From: Pantoea endophytica
GTDB lineage: Bacteria > Pseudomonadota > Gammaproteobacteria > Enterobacterales > Enterobacteriaceae
Assembly: GCF_002858935.1 (NCBI RefSeq)
Contig: NZ_PJRT01000033.1
Location: forward strand, 186,001-250,000
Reading direction: 5' to 3'
Length of the DNA stretch: 64,000 nt
A program made the position numbers and the translations under genes. Below the pieces are notes generated by a model. That model worked only from the letters and a program-made list of their open reading frames with translations. It was not told the origin of the DNA and made no database searches. Below, piece after piece: positions 46,079 through 55,521 of the stretch. Positions within the stretch are counted from its first letter, which is position 1. Every line of letters starts with the position of its first letter.

Positions 46079-47098
46079 ATGACCATTCATGAATTTCAGC
46101 CAGCCCTGGCTGCACGTGCGGGAAACAATAACCTGCTGCTTGATGTAAAAGACCTGCGCGTCACCTTCAGCACCCACGATGGCGATGTCACCGCTGTGAA
46201 CGACCTCAACTTTTCACTGCATGCGGGTGAAACTCTGGGCATTGTTGGCGAATCCGGCTCGGGGAAATCGCAAACCGCGTTTGCCTTGATGGGGCTGCTG
46301 GCAAAAAATGGGCGCATTGGCGGTTCAGCGAAATTTAACGGCGCAGAGATCCTCAATCTGCCGGAAAGCAAGCTCAACAAACTGCGCGCAGAGCAGATTG
46401 CGATGATCTTCCAGGATCCAATGACGTCGCTTAACCCTTACATGCGCGTCGGCGAGCAGTTAATGGAAGTGCTGAAGCTGCATAAAGGCATGAACAGCGC
46501 GCAGGCGTTCGAAGAGTCGGTGCGCATGCTGGATGCGGTGAAAATGCCGGAAGCGCGTAAGCGTATGAAGATGTTTCCGCATGAGTTCTCGGGCGGTATG
46601 CGTCAGCGTGTGATGATTGCGATGGCGCTGCTGTGTCGGCCGAAGCTGCTGATTGCCGATGAGCCGACTACGGCGCTCGACGTGACCGTACAGGCGCAGA
46701 TCATGACGCTGCTGAATGAGCTGAAGCGCGAATTCAATACCGCGATTGTGATGATTACCCACGATCTCGGCGTGGTAGCGGGTATCTGTGACAAAGTGCT
46801 GGTGATGTACGCCGGTCGTACCATGGAATATGGACGCGCACGCGATGTGTTCTATCATCCTGCCCATCCATACTCGATTGGCTTGCTGAGTGCGGTGCCG
46901 CGTCTGGATGCTGAGGAGGGCGAGTCGCTGACCACCATTCCAGGCAACCCGCCAAATTTGCTGCGCCTGCCGCAAGGCTGTCCGTTCCAGCCTCGCTGCG
47001 CCTACGCCATGGACATTTGTGCCAAGGCACCGCCGCTGGAGCCTTTCGCTGAAGGGCGCTTACGTGCCTGCTTCAAGCCGGTGGAGGAGTTAGTATGA
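46079..47098 (+). CDS. oppD: Oligopeptide transporter ATPase OppD
   Basis: This 339-residue ABC ATPase has Walker [12 protein letters not shown], signature [15 protein letters not shown] and Walker [13 protein letters not shown]. The C-terminal oligopeptide-transporter extension has Cys positions ([15 protein letters not shown]) that in relatives bind an Fe-S cluster. It forms a heterodimer with OppF and drives OppBC. Its stop overlaps the oppF start by 4 nt (ATGA). Confidence 0.96.
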   Translation: MTIHEFQPALAARAGNNNLLLDVKDLRVTFSTHDGDVTAVNDLNFSLHAGETLGIVGESGSGKSQTAFALMGLLAKNGRIGGSAKFNGAEILNLPESKLNKLRAEQIAMIFQDPMTSLNPYMRVGEQLMEVLKLHKGMNSAQAFEESVRMLDAVKMPEARKRMKMFPHEFSGGMRQRVMIAMALLCRPKLLIADEPTTALDVTVQAQIMTLLNELKREFNTAIVMITHDLGVVAGICDKVLVMYAGRTMEYGRARDVFYHPAHPYSIGLLSAVPRLDAEEGESLTTIPGNPPNLLRLPQGCPFQPRCAYAMDICAKAPPLEPFAEGRLRACFKPVEELV

Positions 47099-48099
47099 GC
47101 ACCGTAGTCGAAGAGAAAAAAGTCCTGCTGGAGATCGCCGACCTTAAGGTGCACTTCGAGATTAAGGATGGCAAACAGTGGTTCTGGCAGCCACCGCATA
47201 CCCTGAAAGCGGTCGACGGCGTCAGTCTGCGTTTGTACGAAGGTGAAACATTGGGCGTGGTAGGCGAGTCAGGCTGCGGTAAATCAACGCTGGCCCGTGC
47301 CATCATTGGCCTGGTAAAAGCCACAGAAGGGCGCGTCGCCTGGTTAGGACGCGATCTGCTCGGGCAAAGCCAGGAGCAATGGCGTCAGGCGCGCAGCGAT
47401 ATCCAGATGATCTTCCAGGATCCGCTGGCATCGCTCAATCCGCGTATGACCATTGGCGATATCATTGCGGAACCGCTGCGCACCTATTACCCAAAGATGC
47501 CGGGCCAGCAAGTGAAGGATAAGGTGAAAACCATGATGATGAAGGTCGGGTTGTTACCTAACCTCATCAACCGCTATCCGCACGAGTTCTCGGGCGGCCA
47601 GTGTCAGCGTATTGGCATCGCGCGTGCGCTGATTCTCGAGCCAAAGCTGATCATCTGCGATGAGCCGGTATCGGCGCTGGACGTGTCGATTCAGGCGCAG
47701 GTCGTTAACCTGTTGCAGCAATTGCAGCGAGAAATGGGGCTGTCACTGATCTTTATCGCGCACGATTTGGCGGTGGTAAAACACATCTCCGATCGCGTGC
47801 TGGTGATGTATCTCGGGCATGCGGTTGAGCTGGGTACTTACGATGCGGTGTATAACAATCCGCAGCATCCTTACACCCGCGCGCTGATGTCAGCGGTGCC
47901 GATTCCCGATCCGGACCTGGAGAAGAACAAGCAAATCCAGCTGCTGGAAGGAGAGCTGCCATCGCCGATCAATCCGCCATCGGGATGCGTGTTCCGCACC
48001 CGTTGCCCGATTGCCGGACCAGAGTGCGCGAAAACCCGGCCGCTGCTGGAAGGCAGCTTCCGTCATGCGGTCTCTTGTTTAAAAGTCGATCCGCTGTAA
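47095..48099 (+). CDS. oppF: Oligopeptide transporter ATPase OppF
   Basis: This 334-residue ABC ATPase is the last gene of the opp operon. It has Walker [14 protein letters not shown], signature [15 protein letters not shown], Walker [13 protein letters not shown], and the C-terminal Cys-containing extension [15 protein letters not shown]. Its coupled start with oppD supports equal production of the two partners. A strong terminator begins 5 nt after the stop. Confidence 0.96.
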   Translation: MSTVVEEKKVLLEIADLKVHFEIKDGKQWFWQPPHTLKAVDGVSLRLYEGETLGVVGESGCGKSTLARAIIGLVKATEGRVAWLGRDLLGQSQEQWRQARSDIQMIFQDPLASLNPRMTIGDIIAEPLRTYYPKMPGQQVKDKVKTMMMKVGLLPNLINRYPHEFSGGQCQRIGIARALILEPKLIICDEPVSALDVSIQAQVVNLLQQLQREMGLSLIFIAHDLAVVKHISDRVLVMYLGHAVELGTYDAVYNNPQHPYTRALMSAVPIPDPDLEKNKQIQLLEGELPSPINPPSGCVFRTRCPIAGPECAKTRPLLEGSFRHAVSCLKVDPL

Positions 48100-48100
48100 A

Positions 48101-48136
48101 TGAAAACGCCGGGCGATTGCCCGGCGTTTTTTTGTC
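48101..48136. terminator. opp/yciU terminator
   Basis: AACGCCGGGC (48105-48114) and GCCCGGCGTT (48119-48128) form a 10-bp stem with a 4-nt loop, followed by a long T-run. It lies between convergent oppF and yciU. Confidence 0.93.
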
Positions 48137-48142
48137 TGTCGC

Positions 48143-48472
48143 TTACTCGCGCCACAGGATGTGGCAGAGTTTGTTATCTTTCTCGCGGCAAAGCAGGACG
48201 CGTGCGAACACATCAGTGATCGGCTCTCCGTCGGCTTCACCTAATCCAATCACCACTTCTGCGAAGAAGTCTGGGTTGAGATCGAAATCAACATGTTCCT
48301 GCCAGTCTTCCGCAGGATCGAACAGTTCCGCGCCACCGCGCTCTTCAAACTGCAGATTGAACAGAATAATGTCAGCGGGATCGAGATTGTCGCCAGCCAG
48401 CTCAAGAAAAATATCGTAAGCCTGCTCCAGCGTTTCATCTTCAGTAAGGCGATTATTTAAATCCATGGTCAT
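48143..48472 (-). CDS. yciU: YciU, UPF0263 (DUF440) family protein
   Basis: This small acidic cytoplasmic protein has 109 residues from the ATG at 48472; a longer reading from 48679 would overlap clsA and adds unrelated sequence. Family-typical segments are [39 protein letters not shown] and the C-terminal LCHILWRE. The fold is acidic and has been called a DNA mimic, but its biological role is unclear. It follows clsA by 37 nt and may be cotranscribed. Confidence 0.9.
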   Translation of the reverse strand: MTMDLNNRLTEDETLEQAYDIFLELAGDNLDPADIILFNLQFEERGGAELFDPAEDWQEHVDFDLNPDFFAEVVIGLGEADGEPITDVFARVLLCREKDNKLCHILWRE

Positions 48473-48509
48473 TCCTGCTTGCCCTGAGGCGGTAATATTT
48501 TCGCTCGTT

Positions 48510-49970
48510 TTACAGTAAAGGACTAAAGAAGTAAAACAGTCGTTCAACGATGCGTTGCCACCAGGCACGTTTAGCCCAGCGAGCACCATCCAGTAAGCGT
48601 GAGCGGGCGATGTAATCATCCTGCACGGTAGCGAGATCGCTGCCAAAGCCGTCATCATCAACCACCAGAGTGATCTCAAAGTTGAGCCACAGGCTGCGCA
48701 TATCCAGATTTACCGTGCCGACCAGACTCAGCTGCCCGTCAACCAGCACACTTTTGGTATGCAACAGGCCATCTTCAAACTGGTAAATCTTCACGCCGGC
48801 TTCCAGCAGTTCGGTGAAGAAGGCACGACTCGCCCAGCCTACCAGCAGCGAATCATTATGGCGCGGCACAATGATGCTCACTTCCACACCGCGTAACGCT
48901 GCGGTACAGATGGCGTGCAGCAGGTCATCGCTCGGCACAAAGTAGGGCGTGGTCATAATCAGCTGCTGACGCGCGGAGTAGACCGCTGTGAGTAACGCCT
49001 GGTGGATCATATCTTCCGGAAAGCCGGGCCCAGAAGCGATCACCTGAATGGTATGCCCGCTCTCCTGTTCGAAGGGCATCACGTTGCCATCCGGCGCGGG
49101 CGGCAGAATGCGTTTACCGGTTTCAATCTCCCAGTCGCAGGCATACACAATGCCCATGGTGGTGGCCACCGGGCCTTCCATGCGCGCCATCAGGTCAATC
49201 CATTGGCCCACGCCGGCTTCCTGCTTAAAGAAGCGTGGATCGACCAGATTCATGCTGCCGGTATAAGCGATGTAGTTATCGATCAGCACCACTTTGCGAT
49301 GCTGACGTAGGTCCATGCGGCGCAGGAACACGCGCAGCAGGCTTACCTGCAATGCTTCAACCACGTCGATGCCGGCATTGCGCATCATATTGACCCACGG
49401 ACTGCGGAAGAAGGTGACGCTGCCCGCTGAATCCAGCATCAAACGGCAATGTACACCGCGACGCGATGCAGCCATCAGCGATTCCGCCACTTCATCGGCC
49501 AGCCCGCCGGGATGCCAGATATAGAACACCATCTCGATATTATGCCGTGCCAGCTGGATATCACGGATCAGTGCGTGCATCACGTCATCGGAGTTGGTCA
49601 GCAACTGCAGCTGATTACCTTTCACGCCGGCGATGCCCTGACGATGGCGGCACAAATCAAACAGGGACCGCGCCACGTCGCTGTGTTCAGTGGCGAAGAT
49701 ATGCCGGCACTGTTTGAGATCGTTGAGCCATTTGGCGGTGGAGGGCCACATGGTGCGCGCGCGTTCAGCACGCCTTTTACCTAAATGCAGCTCACCAAAA
49801 GAGAGATAAGCGATTATACCCACCAGCGGTAGAATGTAGATGATCAGCAGCCAGGCCATTGCTGAGGTGACTGCGCGGCGTTTCATCAGAATACGTAGCG
49901 TGACACCCGCAATCAGCAGCCAGTAACCAAACAGCAGCAACCAACTGATTAGGGTATAAAATGTGGTCAT
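48510..49970 (-). CDS. clsA: Cardiolipin synthase A
   Basis: ClsA condenses two phosphatidylglycerols into cardiolipin at the inner membrane. The 486-residue protein has two N-terminal membrane helices (about residues 5-25 and 38-58) and two phospholipase-D HKD motifs, [18 protein letters not shown] and [18 protein letters not shown]. Length matches E. coli ClsA (486). It is divergent from yciY. Confidence 0.96.
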   Translation of the reverse strand: MTTFYTLISWLLLFGYWLLIAGVTLRILMKRRAVTSAMAWLLIIYILPLVGIIAYLSFGELHLGKRRAERARTMWPSTAKWLNDLKQCRHIFATEHSDVARSLFDLCRHRQGIAGVKGNQLQLLTNSDDVMHALIRDIQLARHNIEMVFYIWHPGGLADEVAESLMAASRRGVHCRLMLDSAGSVTFFRSPWVNMMRNAGIDVVEALQVSLLRVFLRRMDLRQHRKVVLIDNYIAYTGSMNLVDPRFFKQEAGVGQWIDLMARMEGPVATTMGIVYACDWEIETGKRILPPAPDGNVMPFEQESGHTIQVIASGPGFPEDMIHQALLTAVYSARQQLIMTTPYFVPSDDLLHAICTAALRGVEVSIIVPRHNDSLLVGWASRAFFTELLEAGVKIYQFEDGLLHTKSVLVDGQLSLVGTVNLDMRSLWLNFEITLVVDDDGFGSDLATVQDDYIARSRLLDGARWAKRAWWQRIVERLFYFFSPLL

Positions 49971-50132
49971 TAAGTGGACGTCCTGTTCGCGCTTTGTTGT
50001 GCAAAGTTTACGTGCTGATCACAGGGAGTGAAACCTTTAATCGTGAATGACGTTTCGATGAAGCTTTCGATTTGGCATTTCCTGGCAGATCTTTATAATG
50101 CCTGCCGAGTTTAGCCTGTCTGAGAGGATGTT

Positions 50133-50306
50133 ATGAGACGCAGCAAAAATGAAGTGGCGCGCTGGAGAATGTTACGTCAGGTACACCGTCGTCGTTCTCG
50201 CTGGCTGGAAGGGCAGTCGCGTCGTTATAAGCGCATCCATACCATTCGTCATCAGGTGGCGCAGCAACATCGCCGCTCCATCCTGTTTATCTCGCAAATG
50301 GACTGA
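50133..50306 (+). CDS. yciY: YciY small basic protein
   Basis: This 57-residue ORF starts at the ATG at 50133, with GAGAGG eight bases upstream. It is strongly Arg-rich and contains RSRWLEGQSRR, which matches E. coli YciY, also located beside cls. Function is unknown; a nucleic-acid or ribosome contact would fit the charge but is not shown. Confidence 0.85.
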   Translation: MRRSKNEVARWRMLRQVHRRRSRWLEGQSRRYKRIHTIRHQVAQQHRRSILFISQMD

Positions 50307-50322
50307 TGGGTTTACGCGGCCA

Positions 50323-50493
50323 TCATGCGCCGCGTAGCACCCGGATGACATTGACCATCTCTACTGCCGCTGCCAGCACAATTAACATTACAACGTGCTG
50401 ACGAGCGTTGCGCCAGCCTTGCTGACGCCATAGCCAAAGTGCTCTGCCGATGAGAGCGAATGCTATCACCAGCAGTAAAACTGACAACCACAT
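50323..50493 (-). CDS. Candidate 56-residue small membrane protein downstream of yciI
   Basis: An ATG at 50493, 3 nt after the yciI stop, opens a 56-residue frame with two hydrophobic helices: WLSVLLLVIAFALIGRALWL and VVMLIVLAAAVEMVNVI. A basic loop (WRQQGWRNARQH) lies between them, consistent with a hairpin membrane topology. There is no good Shine-Dalgarno, but termination-reinitiation from yciI could serve. I do not recognise it. The clean two-helix pattern argues that it is coding. Confidence 0.5.
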   Translation of the reverse strand: MWLSVLLLVIAFALIGRALWLWRQQGWRNARQHVVMLIVLAAAVEMVNVIRVLRGA

Positions 50494-50496
50494 AGA

Positions 50497-50793
50497 TTAG
50501 AAAACGCGTTTGAACGGTTTGACCGCGACTTTCTCATACACGCCTGCGGCAATGTAGGGATCATCCTTGGCCCATGATTCCGCGACTTCCAGCGAAGAGA
50601 ATTCGGCGATGATCACGGAACCGCTGAAACCGGCCGGGCCTGGATCGTTGCTGTCAACTGCTGGTAGCGGACCCGCAGCAATCAGTCGACCTTCATCTTG
50701 CAACAGCTTCAAACGAGCAAGATGCGCGGGACGTACCGAGTTGCGTTTTTCCAGTGAATCAGCGGTATCTTCCGCATAAATGACGTAAAGCAC
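50497..50793 (-). CDS. yciI: YciI family protein
   Basis: This 98-residue ferredoxin-like-fold protein has the family features [19 protein letters not shown] (candidate His) and a terminal domain with [16 protein letters not shown]. Homologues are small putative enzymes without an established general substrate. Its position beside tonB is as in E. coli. A short membrane ORF follows. Confidence 0.9.
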   Translation of the reverse strand: MLYVIYAEDTADSLEKRNSVRPAHLARLKLLQDEGRLIAAGPLPAVDSNDPGPAGFSGSVIIAEFSSLEVAESWAKDDPYIAAGVYEKVAVKPFKRVF

Positions 50794-50998
50794 GATGGGA
50801 TACTCCCGTTAGACTTGCCGAAATTGCGTGACACGTTAAGTGATCGTTAATCAGAGTGCAAACGAAAGATAAATACGCTGTCATTCAGCGCAATCAGGGT
50901 TAAAAAAGACCTTTCTGCGGGGCGCTTGCACATCGCTTATTGAAACTGATTGCTATTTGCATTTAAAATCTGCGCTTCACTCAATGAACATGAATGAT

Positions 50999-51727
50999 AT
51001 GACCACGTTGACTACGCCTTTACCTTCACGTACCCCCATTGCTGTAATTTTATCCGTGGTACTTCACGGTTCGTTGATCGCTGGCATTCTCTATGCATCT
51101 TTTCATCAGGTGATTGAAGTTCCAAAAGCGTCCCAGCCTATCAGCGTTTCGCTGGTGGCTCCGGAAGTGCAACCCGAACCTGCGCCTGCTCAGGTCACGC
51201 CGCCGCCACCTGAACCTGAGCCGGAGCCTGAAGTGGCGCCAGAGCCGCCGAAGGTTGAGCCGGTACCGATTCCTAAACCGGAACCTAAGCCGAAGCCAAA
51301 ACCTAAACCGAAGCCAAAGGTTGAAAAGAAGGTTGAGCCGAAACCGCGTCAGCAAGTGAAGCCGCAGGAAAATCCGTTTAAGCAGGAAGCGCCAACCACG
51401 CAGACGCGTCCAACAACCGCGCCGAAAGCCAATCCGACCGCAACGCCGAGCATTTCAGATGGTCCGAAAGCGATGAGCGTCAGCAAGCCTGCCTATCCGG
51501 CACGTGCGTTCGCGCTGCGTGTTGAGGGACGTGTGCGGGTGCAGTTTGACGTTGATAGCGACGGTCGTGTGGATAACGTCCAGATTTTGTCGGCAGAACC
51601 GCGCAACATGTTCGAGCGCGAAGTGAAGCAGGCGATGAAGAAGTGGCGTTATCAGCCAGGTCGTCCGGGCAAGAATCTCACCATGAACATCGTATTCCGC
51701 ATCAATGGTGGCGCCAATATCGAATAA
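50999..51727 (+). CDS. tonB: Energy transducer TonB
   Basis: TonB couples the proton motive force sensed by ExbBD to outer-membrane receptors for siderophores and B12. The start is uncertain: ATG at 50999 gives 242 residues aligned to E. coli TonB, with in-frame ATGs at 50984 and 50990 and a longer reading from 50957. Features are an N-terminal membrane anchor (AVILSVVLHGSLIAGILYAS), a Pro-rich periplasmic spacer with PEPEPE followed by KPKPKPKPKP repeats, and the C-terminal domain (PAYPARAFALRVEGRV and MFEREVKQAMKKWRY). A shared terminator follows. Confidence 0.94.
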   Translation: MTTLTTPLPSRTPIAVILSVVLHGSLIAGILYASFHQVIEVPKASQPISVSLVAPEVQPEPAPAQVTPPPPEPEPEPEVAPEPPKVEPVPIPKPEPKPKPKPKPKPKVEKKVEPKPRQQVKPQENPFKQEAPTTQTRPTTAPKANPTATPSISDGPKAMSVSKPAYPARAFALRVEGRVRVQFDVDSDGRVDNVQILSAEPRNMFEREVKQAMKKWRYQPGRPGKNLTMNIVFRINGGANIE

Positions 51728-51749
51728 GCACTCGTGGCTGAGAGGCAAT

Positions 51750-51778
51750 AAAAAAGCGGTCAGATGACCGCTTTTTTA
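51750..51778. terminator. tonB/yciA bidirectional terminator
   Basis: AAGCGGTCA (51754-51762) pairs with TGACCGCTT (51765-51773), with A- and T-runs on the two sides. It serves the convergent tonB and yciA genes. Confidence 0.9.
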
Positions 51779-51781
51779 ATG

Positions 51782-52201
51782 TTACAGATCGCTTAAATTG
51801 CTTCTGCCGGGCGGCAACGGGCGAGATTGACCGGTATTGTCGACAGCGACGTAGACAAACACCGCTTCGGTTGCGCAGTAGGTCTGTCCAATCGGTTCGG
51901 ACGACACTTTCTTTATCCACACTTCGACGTTTATGGTCATGGAACTGTTGCCGGTGCGGATGCAGCGTGCGTAGCAGCTCACCACATCGCCAACCGCCAC
52001 CGGTTTAAGGAACGTCATTCCGTCCACGCGCACGGTGACGACACGTCCTTCGGCAATCTCTTTCGCCTTAATTGCGCCGCCCATATCCATCTGCGACATC
52101 AACCAGCCACCAAAGATATCTCCGTTAGCATTGGTATCCGCTGGCATGGCCAGGGTACGCAACACCATCTCGCCTTGCGGCGACTTATGTTTTTCGTCCA
52201 T
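51782..52201 (-). CDS. yciA: Acyl-CoA thioesterase YciA
   Basis: This 139-residue hotdog-fold thioesterase cleaves a broad range of acyl-CoAs. It shows the family motif ANGDIFGGWLMSQMD, in which the Asp is catalytic, and VAVGDVVSCYARCIRTG. It is the last of the yciC-yciB-yciA series on this strand; hairpins lie between the genes. Confidence 0.94.
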   Translation of the reverse strand: MDEKHKSPQGEMVLRTLAMPADTNANGDIFGGWLMSQMDMGGAIKAKEIAEGRVVTVRVDGMTFLKPVAVGDVVSCYARCIRTGNSSMTINVEVWIKKVSSEPIGQTYCATEAVFVYVAVDNTGQSRPLPPGRSNLSDL

Positions 52202-52229
52202 TGCTCAGTTCTTCTGCAGGTGAAGAGAA

Positions 52230-52246
52230 GCCCGACGCTGTCGGGC
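52230..52246 (-). terminator. Hairpin between yciB and yciA
   Basis: GCCCGAC (52230-52236) and GTCGGGC (52240-52246) enclose a 3-nt loop, with a TTCTCTTC tract on the minus-strand side. It is probably a weak terminator or processing site. Confidence 0.5.
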
Positions 52247-52255
52247 GGAGTGGCA

Positions 52256-52795
52256 TTATTTTTGTTCTTGTTGCGGCATCTGTCGCCAGATATACACGCC
52301 GCTTAACAGGGTAAAGAGTAGGGTCAGGCCGGTCAGACCGAACACCTTAAAGTTAACCCAAAATTCCTGCGATAACCAAAACGCAACATAAATATTCGCT
52401 AAGCCGCAGGCGAGGAAGAAGATTGCCCAGGCAATGTTGAGATTGCGCCACACGCCTGAAGGCAGTTGTAACTCTTTACCCAGCATGGTTTGGATCAGCG
52501 GTTGCTTCATAAACCACTGGCTGTAGAGCAGCGCGACGGCAAACAGCGAATAGATCACCGTGACTTTCCATTTGATGAATTCATCGTTATGGAATACCAG
52601 CGTCAGCGTGCCGAATACCGCGACCAGCACAAAGGTAAAAATGGTCATCTTTTCCAGCTTGCGGTAGAGCACCCAACTGACGACCAGCGCCAGACCGGTG
52701 GCAACGATCAGTGCGCCAGAAGCAACAAAGATGTCGTACAGCTTGTAGAAGATGAAGAAAACCACCAGGGGAAGAAAATCGAGTAACTGCTTCAT
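52256..52795 (-). CDS. yciB: Inner membrane septation protein YciB
   Basis: This 179-residue integral membrane protein (also called IspA/IspZ) has about five membrane helices. It starts [21 protein letters not shown] and ends in a Gln-rich cytoplasmic tail. In E. coli it affects cell-envelope synthesis and interacts with cell-elongation and division proteins. Length and topology match the family. It is 58 bp downstream of yciC. Confidence 0.93.
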   Translation of the reverse strand: MKQLLDFLPLVVFFIFYKLYDIFVASGALIVATGLALVVSWVLYRKLEKMTIFTFVLVAVFGTLTLVFHNDEFIKWKVTVIYSLFAVALLYSQWFMKQPLIQTMLGKELQLPSGVWRNLNIAWAIFFLACGLANIYVAFWLSQEFWVNFKVFGLTGLTLLFTLLSGVYIWRQMPQQEQK

Positions 52796-52824
52796 AGCGT
52801 TTCCAAGTAGGCAGGAGCGTACAG

Positions 52825-52850
52825 TTATGGCGCCCGGGTGAGCGCCATAA
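52825..52850 (-). terminator. Hairpin between yciC and yciB
   Basis: A perfect 9-bp inverted repeat, TTATGGCGC (52825-52833) and GCGCCATAA (52842-52850), lies next to the yciC stop codon. There is no T-run on the minus strand, so it may stabilise the yciC 3' end rather than terminate. Confidence 0.45.
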
Positions 52851-52853
52851 CGA

Positions 52854-53588
52854 TTAACGTAACAGCATATACAGCCGGTACAGGTAGATAATCAGCACTG
52901 CGGAGACCAGGTTACCCAGCGCGTTCAACACCACGGAGGCGATATTGGCGGGCAGCACGGTCAGCGATGAGAAGAAGAACATCAGCACAATTTTGGCCAG
53001 CAGCCACAGCACAATAGCCGGTGCGATAACCTTAATATTCTTCCAGGCGAGACGCATGCTGGCACGCATCGCGCCAATCACGCCGAGCTTCTCATTGGCG
53101 AGAATCACCGGTGCCAGTGAAAACAGGATCGCCAGAATCACGCCCGGTACCATCAGCACCATAAAGCCCAATTGAACCAGCAGGGTAATCAGGAAGGTCT
53201 GCAGCAGCAGCTTTGGCAGGATGGGCGCAGATGCACCAATAGCGCGCAGCGCGCTGACGCGTTGTCCGCCCGATACCATAGGGATCAGAAGCAGCATGCC
53301 ACCCAGCAGCAGCGTGTTGCCAATCAACGCAGCGAACGTGCCTGCAGCGGAAGCGCGCAGCAAAATGCGCTGCTGATCCGGAGACATATTTTGTACCAGC
53401 TCAAACAGCGACGATGCGCTGTCATCGGACTGGCTCAACAACGAGAGCTGGTCTTCACCTGGCGTTAACGCGTGGCCGACGATCACAGTAATGAACGAGG
53501 TCAGCAGCGCCAGCAGTAAAATAGTAACCAGCTGATGGCGCAAAAAATTTCCTGTGTCACGGTATAACGAGCTTGCCGTGATAGACAT
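52854..53588 (-). CDS. yciC: UPF0259 membrane protein YciC
   Basis: This 244-residue inner-membrane protein has about six helices, with the N-terminal amphipathic start [20 protein letters not shown] typical of the family. Its function is not well established; in E. coli it has been linked to envelope stress together with YciB. No catalytic motif is visible. Confidence 0.9.
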   Translation of the reverse strand: MSITASSLYRDTGNFLRHQLVTILLLALLTSFITVIVGHALTPGEDQLSLLSQSDDSASSLFELVQNMSPDQQRILLRASAAGTFAALIGNTLLLGGMLLLIPMVSGGQRVSALRAIGASAPILPKLLLQTFLITLLVQLGFMVLMVPGVILAILFSLAPVILANEKLGVIGAMRASMRLAWKNIKVIAPAIVLWLLAKIVLMFFFSSLTVLPANIASVVLNALGNLVSAVLIIYLYRLYMLLR

Positions 53589-53615
53589 GTAAACTCCTTG
53601 AAAGAACCGGATTAA

Positions 53616-54032
53616 TTAACCCGGCGATTGTACATGTTCTACTGGCGTGCTGGCACCCGCATTGGGATAACTTTCTGTCATAACAGGTAAAGAAGGGTGA
53701 AAAAGCGCAGGAAGACCGTAGCGAGCACGGGCGCGATCGCAGGCTTCGTTCTGTTCACCGTTCTCGCCGGACATCGAAAACTCCCGACAGGGCGAAGGAC
53801 GCTGCTGATAAATGCCGCAGGATACGCAGCCGCCGACGTCGCCCTGCAGCGCAATACAGCGCGGCTGGCGTTGGTTGGTGCCGCGCATATTGCGCATAAA
53901 CGGGGTTAACGGTTCGGTTAATTCAACGGGAACAGCACCGGCGCCATCATCGGCTTCGGCCCAGTAAAAAGAGACACGGAAGTGCGCGCAGCATGCGCCA
54001 CAGGTCACGCAAGGATTTAGTGAATCGCTCAT
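53616..54032 (-). CDS. YkgJ-type cysteine-cluster protein
   Basis: This 138-residue protein starts at the ATG at 54032; an upstream ATG at 54047 is possible. Cys motifs are [14 protein letters not shown] at the N-terminus, a Cys in QPRCIAL, then [19 protein letters not shown]. This layout matches the YkgJ/UPF0153 family, thought to bind zinc or an iron-sulfur cluster. Its function is unknown. It is 27 bp upstream of yciC and could share a transcript. Confidence 0.85.
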   Translation of the reverse strand: MSDSLNPCVTCGACCAHFRVSFYWAEADDGAGAVPVELTEPLTPFMRNMRGTNQRQPRCIALQGDVGGCVSCGIYQQRPSPCREFSMSGENGEQNEACDRARARYGLPALFHPSLPVMTESYPNAGASTPVEHVQSPG

Positions 54033-54146
54033 CTGATCGCCCGCCACCTTTAAGGTATCGAACCAAAATCACACAGGGGAAAGTTAAAATAGTCACGGCG
54101 AAAAATTTTCGCAAGCGGACTTTTATTACGCGCTGTAAAGCCAAAA

Positions 54147-54160
54147 TTGATCTGAATCAA
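54147..54160 (+). promoter_or_regulatory. FNR box upstream of ompW
   Basis: TTGAT-CTGA-ATCAA is a perfect match to the FNR consensus TTGAT-N4-ATCAA. It is centred about 125 bp upstream of the ompW ATG. FNR control of ompW is known in E. coli and Salmonella, so anaerobic activation is likely here. Confidence 0.75.
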
Positions 54161-54278
54161 TTCATTGTTTTTTAAGTGATTAATTTAGATTGATGCAGAT
54201 GATCTTTTACCAAAAAAGGGGTAAATGTTGTGCCGCATTCAACATTGTGACCCATCTTTATTTGGCAAAGGAGTGATT

Positions 54279-54911
54279 ATGAAACTGGCAAAATGCGCAC
54301 TGCTGATGGCGCTGGCAATTCCGCAACTGGCTCTGGCTCATGAAGCCGGTGATTTCTTTATGCGTGCAGGTAGCGCCACCGTTCGTCCGACCGAAGGCTC
54401 TGACAATGTGCTGGGTATGGGCGGCTTTAACGTTAGCAACGATACGCAGCTGGGCTTGACCTTCACCTATATGGCAACGGATAACATCGGCGTTGAGCTG
54501 CTGGCTGCAACCCCGTTCCGTCATAAGGTTGGACTGGGCGCCACCGGTAATCTGGCCACCGTTCGTCAGCTGCCGCCAACCTTAATGGCGCAGTACTATT
54601 TCTTTGATAGCAAAAGTAAAGTCCGCCCGTACGTTGGCGTCGGTATCAACTACACCACCTTTTACGATGCCAAATTCAACCAAACGGGTGAGGATGCCGG
54701 TTTAAGCGACCTGAGCGTCAAAGACTCGTGGGGCATGGCGGGCCAGGTTGGTCTGGATTATCAAATCAACCGCGACTGGATGCTGAACGCATCGCTGTGG
54801 TACATGGATATTGATACCGAAGTGAAATTTAAAGCTGGCGGTGAGCAGCAAAACATCAACACGCGTATCGATCCGTGGGTGTTCTTCTTTGGTGCGGGAT
54901 ATCGATTCTAA
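54279..54911 (+). CDS. ompW: Outer membrane protein OmpW
   Basis: OmpW is an eight-stranded outer-membrane beta-barrel with a hydrophobic channel. The ATG at 54279 (AGGAG upstream) gives 210 residues with signal peptide MKLAKCALLMALAIPQLALA and mature start HEAGDFFMRAGSATVRP. The terminal Phe of GAGYRF fits recognition by the Bam complex. A longer reading from 54225 is not supported. It has a perfect FNR box upstream. Confidence 0.95.
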   Translation: MKLAKCALLMALAIPQLALAHEAGDFFMRAGSATVRPTEGSDNVLGMGGFNVSNDTQLGLTFTYMATDNIGVELLAATPFRHKVGLGATGNLATVRQLPPTLMAQYYFFDSKSKVRPYVGVGINYTTFYDAKFNQTGEDAGLSDLSVKDSWGMAGQVGLDYQINRDWMLNASLWYMDIDTEVKFKAGGEQQNINTRIDPWVFFFGAGYRF

Positions 54912-54930
54912 TCGGCAACCAGAAATGAAG

Positions 54931-54952
54931 CGGGCGACCAGAAGGTCGCCCG
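54931..54952. terminator. ompW/BON-lipoprotein terminator
   Basis: CGGGCGACC (54931-54939) pairs with GGTCGCCCG (54944-54952) around a 4-nt loop, between convergent genes. The flanking T-run is short. Confidence 0.8.
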
Positions 54953-54957
54953 TTGTA

Positions 54958-55272
54958 TTATTTGATCTGCATATTGTTAACCACAGATTTCACACCCGCC
55001 ACGCTACGCGTTACGGCCACCGCGCGATTTGCCATCTGCGGGGAGCTGACAAAACCGCTCAGCTGAACTTTACCCTTGAAGGTTTCAACGTTAATTTCGG
55101 TCGATTTCAGCGACTCGTCATTCAATAGCTGAGCCTTAACTTTGGTGGTTACCACGGTATCGTCGATGTAACCGCCAGTGCCTTCTTTGGTTGCTGTGGG
55201 TGCACACGCGCTAAGTGCCAGCGCCATTACCGCAGCCATCATAAATCCTGCAACGACTTTGAAAAATTTCAT
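54958..55272 (-). CDS. BON-domain lipoprotein, OsmY-like
   Basis: This 104-residue precursor has a lipoprotein signal (VMALALSAC, lipobox LSAC, lipidated Cys at about residue 22) followed by a single BON domain (about residues 36-104, with VTTKVKAQLLNDESLKSTEI and VQLSGFVSS). BON proteins sit in the periplasm or outer membrane and are often osmotically induced. OsmY itself has two BON domains and is not a lipoprotein, so this is a shorter relative. Its role is not established. Confidence 0.88.
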   Translation of the reverse strand: MKFFKVVAGFMMAAVMALALSACAPTATKEGTGGYIDDTVVTTKVKAQLLNDESLKSTEINVETFKGKVQLSGFVSSPQMANRAVAVTRSVAGVKSVVNNMQIK

Positions 55273-55484
55273 TGGTTATCTCCCTGTCTTAGATGATGTT
55301 TCGCCGCAATGGGGCGGCGCAGTTAATTGTGGTCTGGAGATGCGAAATCAGCAAATCGGCGCGCGCGAAAAAGTCAGAAAAAGGGCGTTTTTACCACTTA
55401 ATGATCCAATCGCAGTTTTAGCTGGGCGAGAAAATCTGAGAGTAGACGGGAATTTGAGTTTGGGGATAATTGTGGCAATAAAAA

Positions 55485-55512
55485 GGCCTTATCCGCACCA
55501 GCGAATGAGGCC
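55485..55512 (-). terminator. trp operon terminator
   Basis: On the minus strand after trpA, GGCCTCATTCGC (55512-55501) pairs with GCGGATAAGGCC (55496-55485) with one mismatch and a TGGT loop, followed by TTTTT. This is the end of the trp operon. Confidence 0.85.
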
Positions 55513-55521
55513 CTGAAGATT

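Noticed and set aside
50940-50998. Fur box upstream of tonB
   Set aside because: Fur control of tonB is expected from the family, but the best local match to the 19-bp consensus is only about half of the positions, too weak to report as a site.
51240-51360. Tandem repeat in tonB as a potential simple-sequence or CRISPR-like repeat
   Set aside because: It encodes the normal EP/KP-rich spacer of TonB and lacks repeat-spacer structure. No CRISPR array was seen anywhere in the window.
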